Notes: a model not told the origin generated them from the letters alone. A stretch of 15,917 nt of DNA from Deltaproteobacteria bacterium (GCA_029932035.1 JAOZQV010000033.1:1-15917); one strand, 5' to 3'. Counted from the first letter of the stretch, positions 1-7,100 are shown. Numbers and translations: made by a program.

Positions 1-798
1 ACTCAACAGATAGATTATGATCAGGTGCGAACGTTAGCCAAGAAGCACCGGCCCAGGATTATTATTGCCGGCGCCAGCGCCTATCCAAGACTCATCGATT
101 TTTCAGTATTCGCAGATATTGCCCATGAAAATGGGGCATATCTCATGGCCGATATGGCACATATTGCAGGATTGGTTGCGGTTGGCCTACACCCCTCTCC
201 TGTTGGAAACGCCGATTTCATAACCTCCACCACTCACAAGACCCTAAGAGGCCCGAGAGGCGGCTTCATCTTGTCATCCGAAGAGTATTCGGGGAAATTG
301 GACAAGGGGGTTTTTCCCGGCACGCAGGGGGGACCGCTTATGCATATTATTGCGGCCAAGGCCGTTGCTTTTGGAGAAGCGCTTGGTCCCGAATTTGCCG
401 ATTACCAGAAGCAGGTGCTTGTTAACGCAAGGGCGCTTGCAGATGAGATCCTCGGCTACGGTTTTGATCTGGTTTCGGGAGGAACAGATAACCATTTGAT
501 CTTGATTGACCTGACCACAAAAGGCATAACCGGTCTTGATGCAGAGCGTCTCCTTGGGAACGCGGGTATTGTTGCAAACAAAAATAGCATTCCCTTTGAC
601 AAGAGGGGCCCCAAGGTAACGAGTGGCCTTAGATTAGGCACGCCTGCCCTGACAACACGCGGGATGAAAGAGGCTGAGTTAAAACAGATAGCGGCATTAA
701 TCAGAGACATATTGGAAAACCCGGATTCTGACGACACCCTAAAACGAACCAGGGGCGATGTTGCCGACCTCTGTGACAGTTTCCCTATCTATCTTTAG
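1..798 (+). CDS. glyA: Serine hydroxymethyltransferase, 3' part (5' end outside window)
   Basis: PLP enzyme that interconverts serine and glycine while loading one-carbon units onto tetrahydrofolate in the cytoplasm. The reading frame is open from base 1, so the 265 residues seen are the C-terminal part; relative to the usual length of about 415, roughly 150 residues lie outside the window. Visible family signatures are the DMAHIAGL segment (fragment residues 51-58, whose Asp and His contact PLP), the Schiff-base lysine in STTHKTLRGPRGG (Lys at fragment residue 80, bases 238-240) and the substrate-carboxylate segment RLGTPALTTRG near the end. It ends with TAG at 796-798. It heads the glyA - dCMP deaminase - nrdR - ribD order common in this lineage, but a 217-bp gap filled with repeat arms separates it from the next gene. 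Identification is very secure. Confidence 0.97.
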   Translation, partial: TQQIDYDQVRTLAKKHRPRIIIAGASAYPRLIDFSVFADIAHENGAYLMADMAHIAGLVAVGLHPSPVGNADFITSTTHKTLRGPRGGFILSSEEYSGKLDKGVFPGTQGGPLMHIIAAKAVAFGEALGPEFADYQKQVLVNARALADEILGYGFDLVSGGTDNHLILIDLTTKGITGLDAERLLGNAGIVANKNSIPFDKRGPKVTSGLRLGTPALTTRGMKEAELKQIAALIRDILENPDSDDTLKRTRGDVADLCDSFPIYL

Positions 799-802
799 AA
801 CT

Positions 803-1008
803 GAAGTGTCTAAAGTGAGCTAAAGTTAAAGGAACTCCCAGATATTGAGGGAAATTTCTAAAGTTTTACAAGAACAGATTGCTGCTACTTGGCTATGGCT
901 AAGAATGGTAAACGATTTTTCATGAATATAACCCTCTAAGTTTTTTTCTCCCGCTTTTGAATTGGACCCACTTTAGGCACTTTAGTTCACTTTTAACTTT
1001 AGGCGCTT
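803..1008. repeat. CTAAAGTG-type inverted-arm repeat element, copy 1
   Basis: The left arm (803-832) is built of AAGTG/CTAAAG units and the right arm (about 968-1008) of the reverse complement, CACTTTAG units; the two are about 80 percent complementary by eye. The arms flank about 135 bp (833-967) in which I see nothing else. The element starts 4 bases after the glyA stop and ends 7 bases before the next ATG, filling the junction. A second copy sits at 10715-10896: the 14-mer at 813-826 recurs exactly at 10731-10744, and the 13-mers at 970-982 and 996-1008 recur exactly at 10859-10871 and 10884-10896. Confidence 0.8.
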
Positions 1009-1015
1009 AACTCTT

Positions 1016-1462
1016 ATGCCCAGACCCTCCTGGAACGAATACTTTATCTCTATAACCAAGATGGTGGCCAATAGATCCACATGTTTACGGCGTCACGTGG
1101 GCGCTGTTCTCGTGAAAGAAAAAAGAATTCTGGCTACCGGTTATAACGGAGCGCCTGCAGGGCTAAAACACTGCGAAGAAGTCGGTTGCCTCCGAGAGAA
1201 GGCTTTTATTCCTTCCGGTACGAGACATGAACTTTGCCGGGGACTGCACGCAGAGCAAAACGCCATTATTCAGGCAGCCTATCACGGTATCCCTATTGGA
1301 GGATCGACACTTTATTGCACAAACAAGCCCTGCGTCATATGCACAAAAATGCTTATAAATGCAGGTATTACGAATGTTTTCTATATCGATGGTTACAATG
1401 ATCCTTTAGCTGATGAAATGTTGGCTGAGGCAGGTATCGAGATTGTGAGGTACGCCCTATGA
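1016..1462 (+). CDS. dCMP deaminase (ComEB-type)
   Basis: Zinc-dependent cytidine/deoxycytidylate deaminase fold of 148 residues, a normal length for dCMP deaminase, which converts dCMP to dUMP and so feeds dTMP synthesis. The zinc and catalytic motif is HAEQNAI (His78, Glu80) and the second zinc motif is PCVICTKM (Cys106, Cys109). The N-terminal TCLRRHVGAVLV and TGYNGAPAG segments are typical of ComEB/dCMP deaminases. The ATG lies 7 bases after the right arm of a repeat element and has no convincing Shine-Dalgarno; the repeat sequence AGGCG at 1001-1005 is the nearest purine-rich stretch. It overlaps nrdR by 4 bases (ATGA). NrdR next door regulates ribonucleotide reductase, which fits a dNTP-supply cluster. 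Confidence 0.92.
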   Translation: MPRPSWNEYFISITKMVANRSTCLRRHVGAVLVKEKRILATGYNGAPAGLKHCEEVGCLREKAFIPSGTRHELCRGLHAEQNAIIQAAYHGIPIGGSTLYCTNKPCVICTKMLINAGITNVFYIDGYNDPLADEMLAEAGIEIVRYAL

Positions 1463-1932
1463 TATGTCCATATTGCACTAAGATTGACAACAAGGTGATT
1501 GATTCCAGGCTAAGCAAGGATGCGAGGACTATTAGACGGAGACGAGAGTGCATTGGGTGCGGAAGAAGATTCACCACCTACGAAAAATTAGAAGATATTC
1601 TCCCGATGGTGGTCAAAAAAGATGGGAGACGCGAGCCATTCAGTCGAGAGAAGATCATAGGCGGAATTCGCAATGCGTGCCAGAAGCTACCGGTAAGCGA
1701 GGCCAAGATACAGGAATTTGCAGACTCCCTTGAGTCCTATTTCCAGGATTTAGGTAAAAAGGAGATAGGCAGCCCAGAGATCGGGGAAAGGGTCATAAGT
1801 AAACTAAAGGAATGGGACGAAGTAGCCTATGTCCGGTTCGCATCTGTATATAGACAATTCAAGGATATCAATGAGTTCATGTCAGAACTGGAAGAGATAC
1901 TTAAGGCCAGGCAGGAAAAAGAGGATAGTTAG
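1459..1932 (+). CDS. nrdR: Transcriptional repressor NrdR
   Basis: Repressor of ribonucleotide reductase genes that senses ATP/dATP. The 157 residues contain the N-terminal zinc ribbon (Cys3, Cys6, Cys31, Cys34, with the RRRRECIGCGRRFTTYE core) followed by an ATP-cone domain from about residue 48 to 138 (VVKKDGRREPFSREKI and VAYVRFASVYRQFKD segments). Length and order match the family. Start ATG is in the 4-base overlap with the dCMP deaminase gene, implying translational coupling; ribD begins 8 bases after its stop. Family knowledge says it binds NrdR boxes upstream of nrd operons; I see no such box in this window. Confidence 0.97.
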   Translation: MICPYCTKIDNKVIDSRLSKDARTIRRRRECIGCGRRFTTYEKLEDILPMVVKKDGRREPFSREKIIGGIRNACQKLPVSEAKIQEFADSLESYFQDLGKKEIGSPEIGERVISKLKEWDEVAYVRFASVYRQFKDINEFMSELEEILKARQEKEDS

Positions 1933-1940
1933 GAAACGGA

Positions 1941-3059
1941 TTGAATGACATCGATGTTAAATTCATGAAGCAGGCCTTGCGGGAGGCACGGAAGGGTCTG
2001 GGCCGAACATCGCCAAATCCTGCTGTTGGGGCGGTGATTGTTAGAAGGGGAGAGGTAGTCGCGAGGGGCTATCACAGAAGGGCAGGGCTCCCACATGCAG
2101 AGGTTGAGGCCTTGAACAAATTAGGTGAAATCTCTCCTCGTGACAGCCTCTATGTGACATTAGAACCCTGCAATCATTCTGGAAGAACACCTCCCTGCAC
2201 CCACGCCATTTTGGAAAGCGGGATCAAGAGAGTGGTAATAGGCATGAAAGATCCCAACCCGATGGTTGCAGGGGGTGGCTGTGAATTCTTGAAGGAGCAT
2301 GGCATAGAGGTTGTCGCTAATGTCCTGGAGACAGAATGTCTCAAGCTCAACGAAGATTTCTTGAAATTTGTCGCATTGGGGCGACCCTTTGTAATTGCCA
2401 AGTCGGCGTTGACCATGGATGGATGGATTGCCACGTCCTCCGGTCACTCCCAATGGATTACAAACGATAAATCAAGGCAGTTTGTTCACCGATTGAGAGA
2501 CCGGGTAGATGCTGTGATGGTGGGGATTGGAACGGTCCTTGCGGATGATCCCTCTTTGACTGCCCGCCTTCCAAAGGGAAAGGGAAGAGATCCCCTGCGC
2601 GTTATCGTTGACACACACCTCAGGACCCCTGTCAATTCAAAGGTCATAAATCATCATTCCGCCGCTGACACCCTGATTGTAATTTGTGAAGATGCAGGGT
2701 TGGAAGATCATGAGAAATTTCGGGCTAAGGGTGTATCTACGCTTGTATGCCCTACCAGGGCCGGTGAGATAGACTTGGCAGTCTTGATGTCCAAATTAGG
2801 AGAGATGTCCATTACGAGTCTGTTAGTGGAAGGGGGCGCGTCCATCACAGGGAGCATGCTTCGGGAGAGGCTTATCGATAAGCTCTATATCTTCAAGGCG
2901 CCGAAACTCCTTGGAGGCGATGACGGCATCCCGATGGCCGCCGGTCCCGGCCCCAAAAGAATGGATGAATGTGTGATCTTGAAAGAGATCAAAGTCAGGC
3001 GATTTGGAGACGATATCCTGATAAGGGGGTATCCGGTCTATCAGGAACGCTTGAGATAA
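1941..3059 (+). CDS. ribD: Bifunctional riboflavin biosynthesis deaminase/reductase RibD
   Basis: Carries out two consecutive steps of riboflavin synthesis: deamination of the diaminopyrimidine phosphate, then reduction of its ribosyl chain. The deaminase domain (about residues 5-145) has GRTSPNPAVGAV, the HAEVEAL zinc/catalytic motif (His52, Glu54) and EPCNHSGRTPPC (Cys77, Cys86). The reductase domain (about 149-372) has KSALTMDGWIA, the SQWIT segment and VGIGTVLADDPSLTAR. The 372-residue length is normal. The start chosen is TTG at 1941, preceded by AGGAAA at 1931-1936 and 8 bases past the nrdR stop; it gives the usual short N-terminus before the first helix. ATG at 1965 is the alternative. 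No ribE, ribBA or ribH follows and no FMN riboswitch precedes it. Confidence 0.96.
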   Translation: MNDIDVKFMKQALREARKGLGRTSPNPAVGAVIVRRGEVVARGYHRRAGLPHAEVEALNKLGEISPRDSLYVTLEPCNHSGRTPPCTHAILESGIKRVVIGMKDPNPMVAGGGCEFLKEHGIEVVANVLETECLKLNEDFLKFVALGRPFVIAKSALTMDGWIATSSGHSQWITNDKSRQFVHRLRDRVDAVMVGIGTVLADDPSLTARLPKGKGRDPLRVIVDTHLRTPVNSKVINHHSAADTLIVICEDAGLEDHEKFRAKGVSTLVCPTRAGEIDLAVLMSKLGEMSITSLLVEGGASITGSMLRERLIDKLYIFKAPKLLGGDDGIPMAAGPGPKRMDECVILKEIKVRRFGDDILIRGYPVYQERLR

Positions 3060-3061
3060 GC

Positions 3062-3090
3062 CGTTAGTAGCCGTTCACGGTTACACCGTT
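3062..3090. repeat. Iterated CCGTT repeat/hairpin between convergent genes
   Basis: The 30-bp gap between the convergent ribD and PNP genes is almost entirely CCGTT iterations with an inverted core: ACGGT (3077-3081), loop TAC, ACCGT (3085-3089), and an overlapping alternative CCGT/ACGG pairing at 3071-3080. There is no strong U-run, so termination in either direction is possible but weakly supported. Confidence 0.4.
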
Positions 3091-3911
3091 TATATATCGG
3101 GAAGGTTTCCAATAATTCGCTCCCATAGATCCGAGAGGACCGGACCTGCCTGCCGGGATGCGTCGATTATATCTTCAACGGAAGTCTTTCCCATACAGTC
3201 AGGAAGATTCATGTTGGTGATGACAACAATGGCTAAAATTTTGAGGCCGCAATGAACGCCCACAATGGCCTGTGAAACAGTGGACATGCCGACCGCATCA
3301 GCGCCTATCATCCTCAAGAACCGTGTTTCCGCAGGTGTCTCGAGAGAAGGCCCCAAAACACCCACATATACGCCCTGCCGGATCATAATTCCTATGTGAA
3401 CAGCCTCTTTTCTGGCAAGCCTGATCAAGTCGAGGGGATATGCCTGACTCATGTCAGGAAAGCTGGGGCCAGATTTATCTAACTTGTGTCCTATCAATGG
3501 GTTTGATCCTTTCAGGTTGATGTGGTCGGTTAGAATCATAAGGTCCCCTCGTTCAAACTGAGGATTCAGACCACCAGCCGCGCTTGACATCAAAAGATAT
3601 TTTACCCCAAGCTCTGCCATTACCCTCACAGGGAACGTGACTTCTTGAGGCGAATAACCCTCGTAGAGATGAAAACGTCCTTCCATGGCGATTACCGATC
3701 TACCTGCTATATTGCCAGATGCTAACATCCCTTTGTGTCCTTCAACAGTTGATCTGGGAAAATTGGGTATTTCTTCATATGGTAGGCGGAAGTCAGCGTT
3801 GATCCTTTCTGTGAGGGCCCCAAGGCCAGTTCCAGTGATCATCCCTATTATGGGTGGCTCCTTTAGCCTTGACTTCAAAAAATCTACGGCCTCTCTTATT
3901 TTCTCAAGCAT
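3090..3911 (-). CDS. Purine nucleoside phosphorylase (PNP class I, trimeric type)
   Basis: Cytoplasmic phosphorolysis of inosine, guanosine and their deoxy forms to free base and (deoxy)ribose-1-phosphate. The 273 residues carry the PunA/human-PNP signatures: phosphate loop GTGLG (27-31), MEGRFHLYEGY (Arg79, His81), AAGGLNP (111-117), GPSLETPAET with the base-binding Glu191, GADAVGMST (Met209) and the purine-contacting Asn233 in ITNMN. The GMST and Glu/Asn pair argue for PNP over the related MTAP enzymes. Start ATG (3909-3911) is preceded by an AAGGGGG-type Shine-Dalgarno. It stands alone on the minus strand, converging with ribD. The downstream plus-strand operon carries adenine deaminase, so two purine-salvage enzymes are within 4 kb. 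Confidence 0.94.
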   Translation of the reverse strand: MLEKIREAVDFLKSRLKEPPIIGMITGTGLGALTERINADFRLPYEEIPNFPRSTVEGHKGMLASGNIAGRSVIAMEGRFHLYEGYSPQEVTFPVRVMAELGVKYLLMSSAAGGLNPQFERGDLMILTDHINLKGSNPLIGHKLDKSGPSFPDMSQAYPLDLIRLARKEAVHIGIMIRQGVYVGVLGPSLETPAETRFLRMIGADAVGMSTVSQAIVGVHCGLKILAIVVITNMNLPDCMGKTSVEDIIDASRQAGPVLSDLWERIIGNLPDI

Positions 3912-3928
3912 CAGTTGCCCCCTTTTTC

Positions 3929-3949
3929 AGTCCCGCCTGAGGCGAGACT
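3929..3949. repeat. Near-perfect palindrome upstream of PNP gene
   Basis: 21-bp palindrome with AGTC and CGCCT on the left mirrored by AGGCG and GACT on the right, one mismatched pair and a single central base. It begins 18 bases upstream of the PNP start codon, just beyond its ribosome binding site, so it could be an operator or a 5'-leader hairpin. It could equally be one copy of a dispersed palindromic repeat; no second copy is visible in this window. Confidence 0.45.
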
Positions 3950-4206
3950 CAACTATTTAACCAGGCTTCTGTTTAGGTCAACAGCGCCCAAAAGTCAACG
4001 AATTCCAAGAGGCTGGAACCCCTTTATGGCTTTAACGGCACAATCAGTGTAGTAAATGCCACACCGAGCATTTCATTGCCATTTTTTTCCTGATCGTAAA
4101 TCCCCAATAAAATCAAAAGGTTTTGAATTTGGCGCCTTTTGGCATAAAAAATGCTTAGGGCAAAATATGCTCTTTCCTGCTGGGAGTGGTAAACCCAAGA
4201 AGTTAC

Positions 4207-4245
4207 TTGACAAATACTTAATCGATAACTAAGTTCTCCGAACTT
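4207..4245 (+). promoter_or_regulatory. Possible promoter and operator-like dyad before transglycosylase gene
   Basis: A perfect TTGACA (4207-4212) is followed at 17 bp by a poor -10 candidate (TAAGTT, 4230-4235, 3 of 6). Overlapping that position is a perfect dyad AAGTTC-TCC-GAACTT (4231-4245). A repressor bound there would block the promoter; alternatively it is a leader hairpin ending just before the ribosome binding site AGGAG at 4254-4258. The dyad is certain from the sequence, its role is inference. Confidence 0.35.
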
Positions 4246-4265
4246 TATATATTAGGAGCTAAATA

Positions 4266-4871
4266 ATGGACGAAGATTCATTCACAAGGCTGTTTCCAGC
4301 CAAAATATTCTGTTTAACCCTCACCTTTGCATTTATCGTTGTTCTACATGCATTTAGTGCCTTTGCAGGGGAAAACACTGAACATCAGCCCTTAAATGAG
4401 CAGGTGAAGGAAAATAGGAGTGAGAATGTCGTGGTTTCACCGGCGTTAGGAAAAAAATCAGAGCCGTTTCACCCCATTATCCTTAGAGCGGCAAACCGCC
4501 ATGAGGTAGATCCAGCCCTTGTCAAGGCGGTTATTATGGTCGAATCGAGATATAATCCTCATGCCATTTCCAAGCAGGGCGCAAGGGGGCTTATGCAGTT
4601 GATGCCCAGAACCGCACGATCATTAGGTGTAGTGGACAGCTTTAACCCGGAGCATAATGTTAACGGTGGCGTTAAATACCTCAAACAGCTTTTAGATGAG
4701 TTTGATGACAACCTCAAGTTCGCCTTAGCCGCCTATAACGCTGGAAGCAGCAAGGTAAGACGATATAGAGGGATCCCTCCCATAAAGGCTACCCAGTATT
4801 ACGTAAACAGGGTTTTTGAGTATTATCAATACTACAAAAACGAATCAGTTCGGGAAACAGACGACGTGTAG
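4266..4871 (+). CDS. Secreted lytic transglycosylase (SLT domain)
   Basis: Peptidoglycan-cleaving enzyme of the soluble lytic transglycosylase fold. Of 201 residues, about 1-34 form a signal peptide: a charged start, a hydrophobic run near 14-33, and a likely cleavage after SAFA. A polar linker (35-68) precedes the SLT domain (about 70-190), with the catalytic Glu93 in MVESRYNPHAIS, the GLMQLMP motif (108-114), a NVNGGVKYL helix and AYNAG (156-160). No peptidoglycan-binding or repeat domain is present, so this is a minimal periplasmic SLT protein. AGGAG lies 7 bases before the ATG. It seems to be a single-gene unit: 328 bp without a gene follow. The substrate context (cell division, secretion apparatus, turnover) cannot be told from neighbours. 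Confidence 0.93.
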   Translation: MDEDSFTRLFPAKIFCLTLTFAFIVVLHAFSAFAGENTEHQPLNEQVKENRSENVVVSPALGKKSEPFHPIILRAANRHEVDPALVKAVIMVESRYNPHAISKQGARGLMQLMPRTARSLGVVDSFNPEHNVNGGVKYLKQLLDEFDDNLKFALAAYNAGSSKVRRYRGIPPIKATQYYVNRVFEYYQYYKNESVRETDDV

Positions 4872-4872
4872 G

Positions 4873-4897
4873 CTGGGTCGTTGTATTATCTGCCCAG
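4873..4897 (+). terminator. Weak stem after transglycosylase gene
   Basis: CTGGG (4873-4877) pairs with CCCAG (4893-4897), plus one wobble, around a 14-nt or 15-nt loop, starting 2 bases after the stop codon. The following bases are pyrimidine-rich but not a clean T-run. It may be a poor terminator or only a chance hairpin. Confidence 0.25.
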
Positions 4898-4962
4898 TTC
4901 TTATTCCCTTTCAGGATTACACTTCAATCTCCCCTTTATCCCCACTCTCTGTTCTTTTGACC

Positions 4963-4990
4963 TTGACCTGCCTCTACACTCTAATATAAG
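4963..4990 (+). promoter_or_regulatory. Sigma70-like promoter in front of the 4993-5169 element
   Basis: TTGACC (4963-4968), a 16-bp spacer and TATAAG (4985-4990), each 5 of 6 to consensus. A start about 6-8 bases downstream would fall at 4996-4998, inside the first strand of the 13-bp inverted repeat. This would drive either an independent RNA or a 200-nt leader for the PHP-domain operon. Confidence 0.45.
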
Positions 4991-4992
4991 TA

Positions 4993-5169
4993 TACCCCGA
5001 TGTTGCATGAGGACTAAACCGGGCGGAGATCATATTCGGTTGTCCGGGTGCGAAGTCCAACGATTGATCCCACCGCACCTTTCCTCCAAAGTGAACTGCT
5101 AATGGAGCCTCAACGTTAAGGTATCACGCTGCCACGGAAAGGCAGATAGATTTTTTCAACATCGGGGTA
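4993..5169 (+). ncRNA. Candidate structured RNA or MITE-like element closed by a 13-bp inverted repeat
   Basis: Bases 4993-5005 and 5157-5169 are perfect reverse complements (13 of 13; 15 of 16 if extended to 4990 and 5172). Inside the closing helix lie further inverted pairs: GGTGCG (5047-5052)/CGCACC (5074-5079), CTCCA (5084-5088)/TGGAG (5103-5107), an imperfect palindrome at 5109-5122, and CTGCC (5129-5133)/GGCAG (5141-5145) followed by T6 at 5151-5156. A promoter-like sequence ends 2 bases upstream. I do not recognise a known riboswitch, SRP RNA, RNase P or tmRNA; size and rod-like closure would also suit a divergent 6S RNA. The element could instead be a small non-autonomous mobile element, though I see no target duplication. 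Confidence 0.35.
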
Positions 5170-5199
5170 CACGTCAAAATTGACTCAAGAAGGGGTTTT

Positions 5200-6093
5200 A
5201 TGAAAACCGATCTGCATATTCACTCTAAGGACTGCTCTGACGGCAAGTTAACCTTGGCCAAAATATTTGAGGAAGCCCATTCAAGAAACATAGGGCTGAT
5301 TTCCATAACGGATCATGATAATATTGACTGTCAGGAACCGGCAGAAAGGCTGGCTTCCCAATATGGTATCGGCTATCTTTCAGGGGTAGAATTAAACATC
5401 TCTTTTTCGCATCCCAGATATAAAGACGGCAAGCTGGTATCACTCGATCTCTTGGGTTATCAATATGACATCCACGACCCGCCACTTACCCGGAAAATTC
5501 GGAAGCTAAAGGAGCACCGCCGACTTCGTGCTGAAGAAATCCTTGAAAAAATAAACAGGGAACTCAGGATCGAACATATAGATCCATTTACCCATAAAGA
5601 CCTTGAGGCCATAGAAGAAACCGTTGACGGTGCTTTTGGCAGGCCTCATATCGCCAACTATATGGTCAAAAGAGGGATAGTTAATACCAGGCAGGAGGCC
5701 TTTGATAGATACCTGGTAAAGTGCAATGTGCCCAAGATGCCTCTCTCACTTGAAGAAGCATCAACCTTGATCCGTGGGGCAGGGGGAAAATTGATGCTCG
5801 CCCACGGCAATGACCCCAACGGAACTTCCCTGGCCTCCCTGACTGTATCTATTGAGGAGCAGTGCCGCATCATCAAAAAATCCATGCTTCCTTTTCTGGA
5901 CGGCATAGAGTGCTGGCATTCAAGACATACCTCTGAGACTGTTTCGGCTTATCTTGCCTTTGCTAAGGATGAAGGACTGATGGTAACGGGTGGATCTGAC
6001 TGTCATCAGGATCCCATTATCATGGGCACAGTTCATGTGCCTTCATATGTGGCCGGACAGTTTAATCTGAGAGAGGATAGAAATAAGCAATGA
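5200..6093 (+). CDS. PHP-domain metal-dependent phosphoesterase
   Basis: Polymerase-and-histidinol-phosphatase fold hydrolase of 297 residues. Metal-site motifs are in order: HIHSKDCSDG (His6, His8, Asp14), ITDHDNI (36-42), GVELN (Glu64), GRPHIA (His150), MLAHG (His202), the GIECWHSRH segment (235-243) and GSDCH (Asp267, His269). Architecture resembles the COG0613/YciV class, whose characterised members act on 3',5'-nucleoside bisphosphates or RNA 5' ends; the true substrate here is not evident. The insertion at about 95-150 is the usual helical domain of this class. AAGAAGGGG (5187-5195) sits 4 bases before the ATG. It is the first gene of a tight operon and overlaps the next gene by 4 bases. 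A long leader with a structured element lies upstream. Confidence 0.88.
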   Translation: MKTDLHIHSKDCSDGKLTLAKIFEEAHSRNIGLISITDHDNIDCQEPAERLASQYGIGYLSGVELNISFSHPRYKDGKLVSLDLLGYQYDIHDPPLTRKIRKLKEHRRLRAEEILEKINRELRIEHIDPFTHKDLEAIEETVDGAFGRPHIANYMVKRGIVNTRQEAFDRYLVKCNVPKMPLSLEEASTLIRGAGGKLMLAHGNDPNGTSLASLTVSIEEQCRIIKKSMLPFLDGIECWHSRHTSETVSAYLAFAKDEGLMVTGGSDCHQDPIIMGTVHVPSYVAGQFNLREDRNKQ

Positions 6094-7100
6094 GCAATAT
6101 TATTGAAGATCTTCAGAATCCTGTGGCCCTTCCTGATAAAACAGGAGGTGTAACCGTAGTTCAGACCCATATCTCCATTGTATTTGTGGCAGATGAGTTT
6201 GTTTATAAGGTCAAAAAGCCAGTTAATTTTGGGTTCTTAGACTTCTCTACCCTTGAAAAAAGAGAATATTATTGCCACCGAGAGGTAGAACTGAACAGGA
6301 GACTCAGCAAGGGGATTTACTTAGACGTACTCCCTATCATAATGGGTGAGGGAAAATACTCTTTGAGAGGAATTTCGGGGGAGGCAGTGGAATATGCCGT
6401 CAGGATGAAAAGGATTCCCGATGAGAAACTGATGAAATCGCTCTTTGCAAGAGATGAGATCACACAAAACCATCTAAAAAGGATTGCAGAGGTCCTTGCA
6501 GGATTTCACTCGCGCGCCTTAAGGACCGACAAGATAGATGAATTTGGTGAACCTGAAAGGTTTAAAGTCAACACAGATGAAAATTTCGAGCAGGTTCAGA
6601 AGTATGTAGGGATAACCATTCCTGAAGATCAATTCCGATCCATAAGAAAATGGACAAACAATTTCTACGTTGTTAACAGGAATCTTTTCCTCGATAGGAT
6701 AAAAGGAGGGAAGATCAGGGATTGTCATGGCGATCTTCACATGGAGCATATATGTTTGACAGAAGACATCCCGATTCTTGACTGCATTGAATTTAACAAC
6801 CGGTTTCGCTACAGTGATACGATTGCAGATGTCGCTTTCCTTCTGATGGACCTGGAATACCGTGGGGGAGAACGCCTTGCCAAGATCTTGTGGGAGAAGT
6901 ACAAGGCGCTTGCACAAGAGGGAGATGTGGACCGTTTGCTCACCTTCTATAAGGTCTATCGGGCCTTTGTGAGAGGAAAGGTAAACGGATTTCAGGTGGA
7001 TGATGAATCAATCGATGCGAAAAAAAAGGAGGAGGCTGTTCATATCGCCAAGAAATACTTTCAACTTGCATACTCGTATATAGAAGAATTTGGGAATTGA
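6090..7100 (+). CDS. APH-like phosphotransferase (COG2187 type)
   Basis: 336-residue protein with a kinase-like fold of the aminoglycoside phosphotransferase superfamily. The nucleotide-binding lobe has FVYKVKKPVNFGFLDFST (38-55; Lys40/Lys42 are ATP-lysine candidates). The catalytic loop is HGDLHMEHI (213-221), with Asp215 as the expected base, and ILDCIEFNNRFRY (229-241) occupies the metal-binding segment with Glu234 where many relatives have Asp. In many bacteria this domain is fused to a C-terminal P-loop kinase (COG0645); here that partner is the separate next gene. Natural substrate is unknown; drug resistance is not implied. ATGA overlap (6090-6093) with the PHP gene points to coupled translation. 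Its stop lies inside a hairpin-forming repeat. Confidence 0.82.
   Translation: MSNIIEDLQNPVALPDKTGGVTVVQTHISIVFVADEFVYKVKKPVNFGFLDFSTLEKREYYCHREVELNRRLSKGIYLDVLPIIMGEGKYSLRGISGEAVEYAVRMKRIPDEKLMKSLFARDEITQNHLKRIAEVLAGFHSRALRTDKIDEFGEPERFKVNTDENFEQVQKYVGITIPEDQFRSIRKWTNNFYVVNRNLFLDRIKGGKIRDCHGDLHMEHICLTEDIPILDCIEFNNRFRYSDTIADVAFLLMDLEYRGGERLAKILWEKYKALAQEGDVDRLLTFYKVYRAFVRGKVNGFQVDDESIDAKKKEEAVHIAKKYFQLAYSYIEEFGN

Larger units (their letters stand above)
3912..4265. other. 354-bp divergent intergenic region
   Basis: Separates the divergent PNP (-) and transglycosylase (+) genes and must hold both promoters. Next to PNP there is a near-perfect palindrome at 3929-3949 (arms of 10 with one mismatch, sequence core CGCCTGAGGCG). 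Further right is a perfect 7-bp inverted repeat CAAAAGG (4114-4120) / CCTTTTG (4135-4141), then GCAT/ATGC around an A5 loop (4142-4154). A promoter-like sequence and a dyad near 4207-4245 are listed separately. I see no open reading frame or recognisable RNA gene here. Confidence 0.6.

Noticed and set aside
833..967. Small gene or RNA between the arms of the first repeat element
   Set aside because: No open frame with a start and ribosome binding site, and no convincing hairpins or terminator were found.
1933..1940. FMN riboswitch before ribD
   Set aside because: Only 8 bases separate nrdR and ribD, and no RFN-type element is visible anywhere upstream.
4130..4144. Sigma54-like sequence TGGCGC with TGGCA downstream
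   Set aside because: Spacing between the GG and GC elements is one base short of the required value and the match is otherwise loose.
4881..5102. 73-codon open frame after the transglycosylase gene
   Set aside because: No ribosome binding site, low-complexity composition rich in Ser, Leu, Pro and Cys, and it runs through the promoter-like sequence and inverted-repeat element; no protein family is recalled.
6090..7100. Aminoglycoside resistance gene
   Set aside because: Only the kinase fold and HGDLH loop are shared; the COG2187 group is not known for drug resistance and the operon is metabolic.
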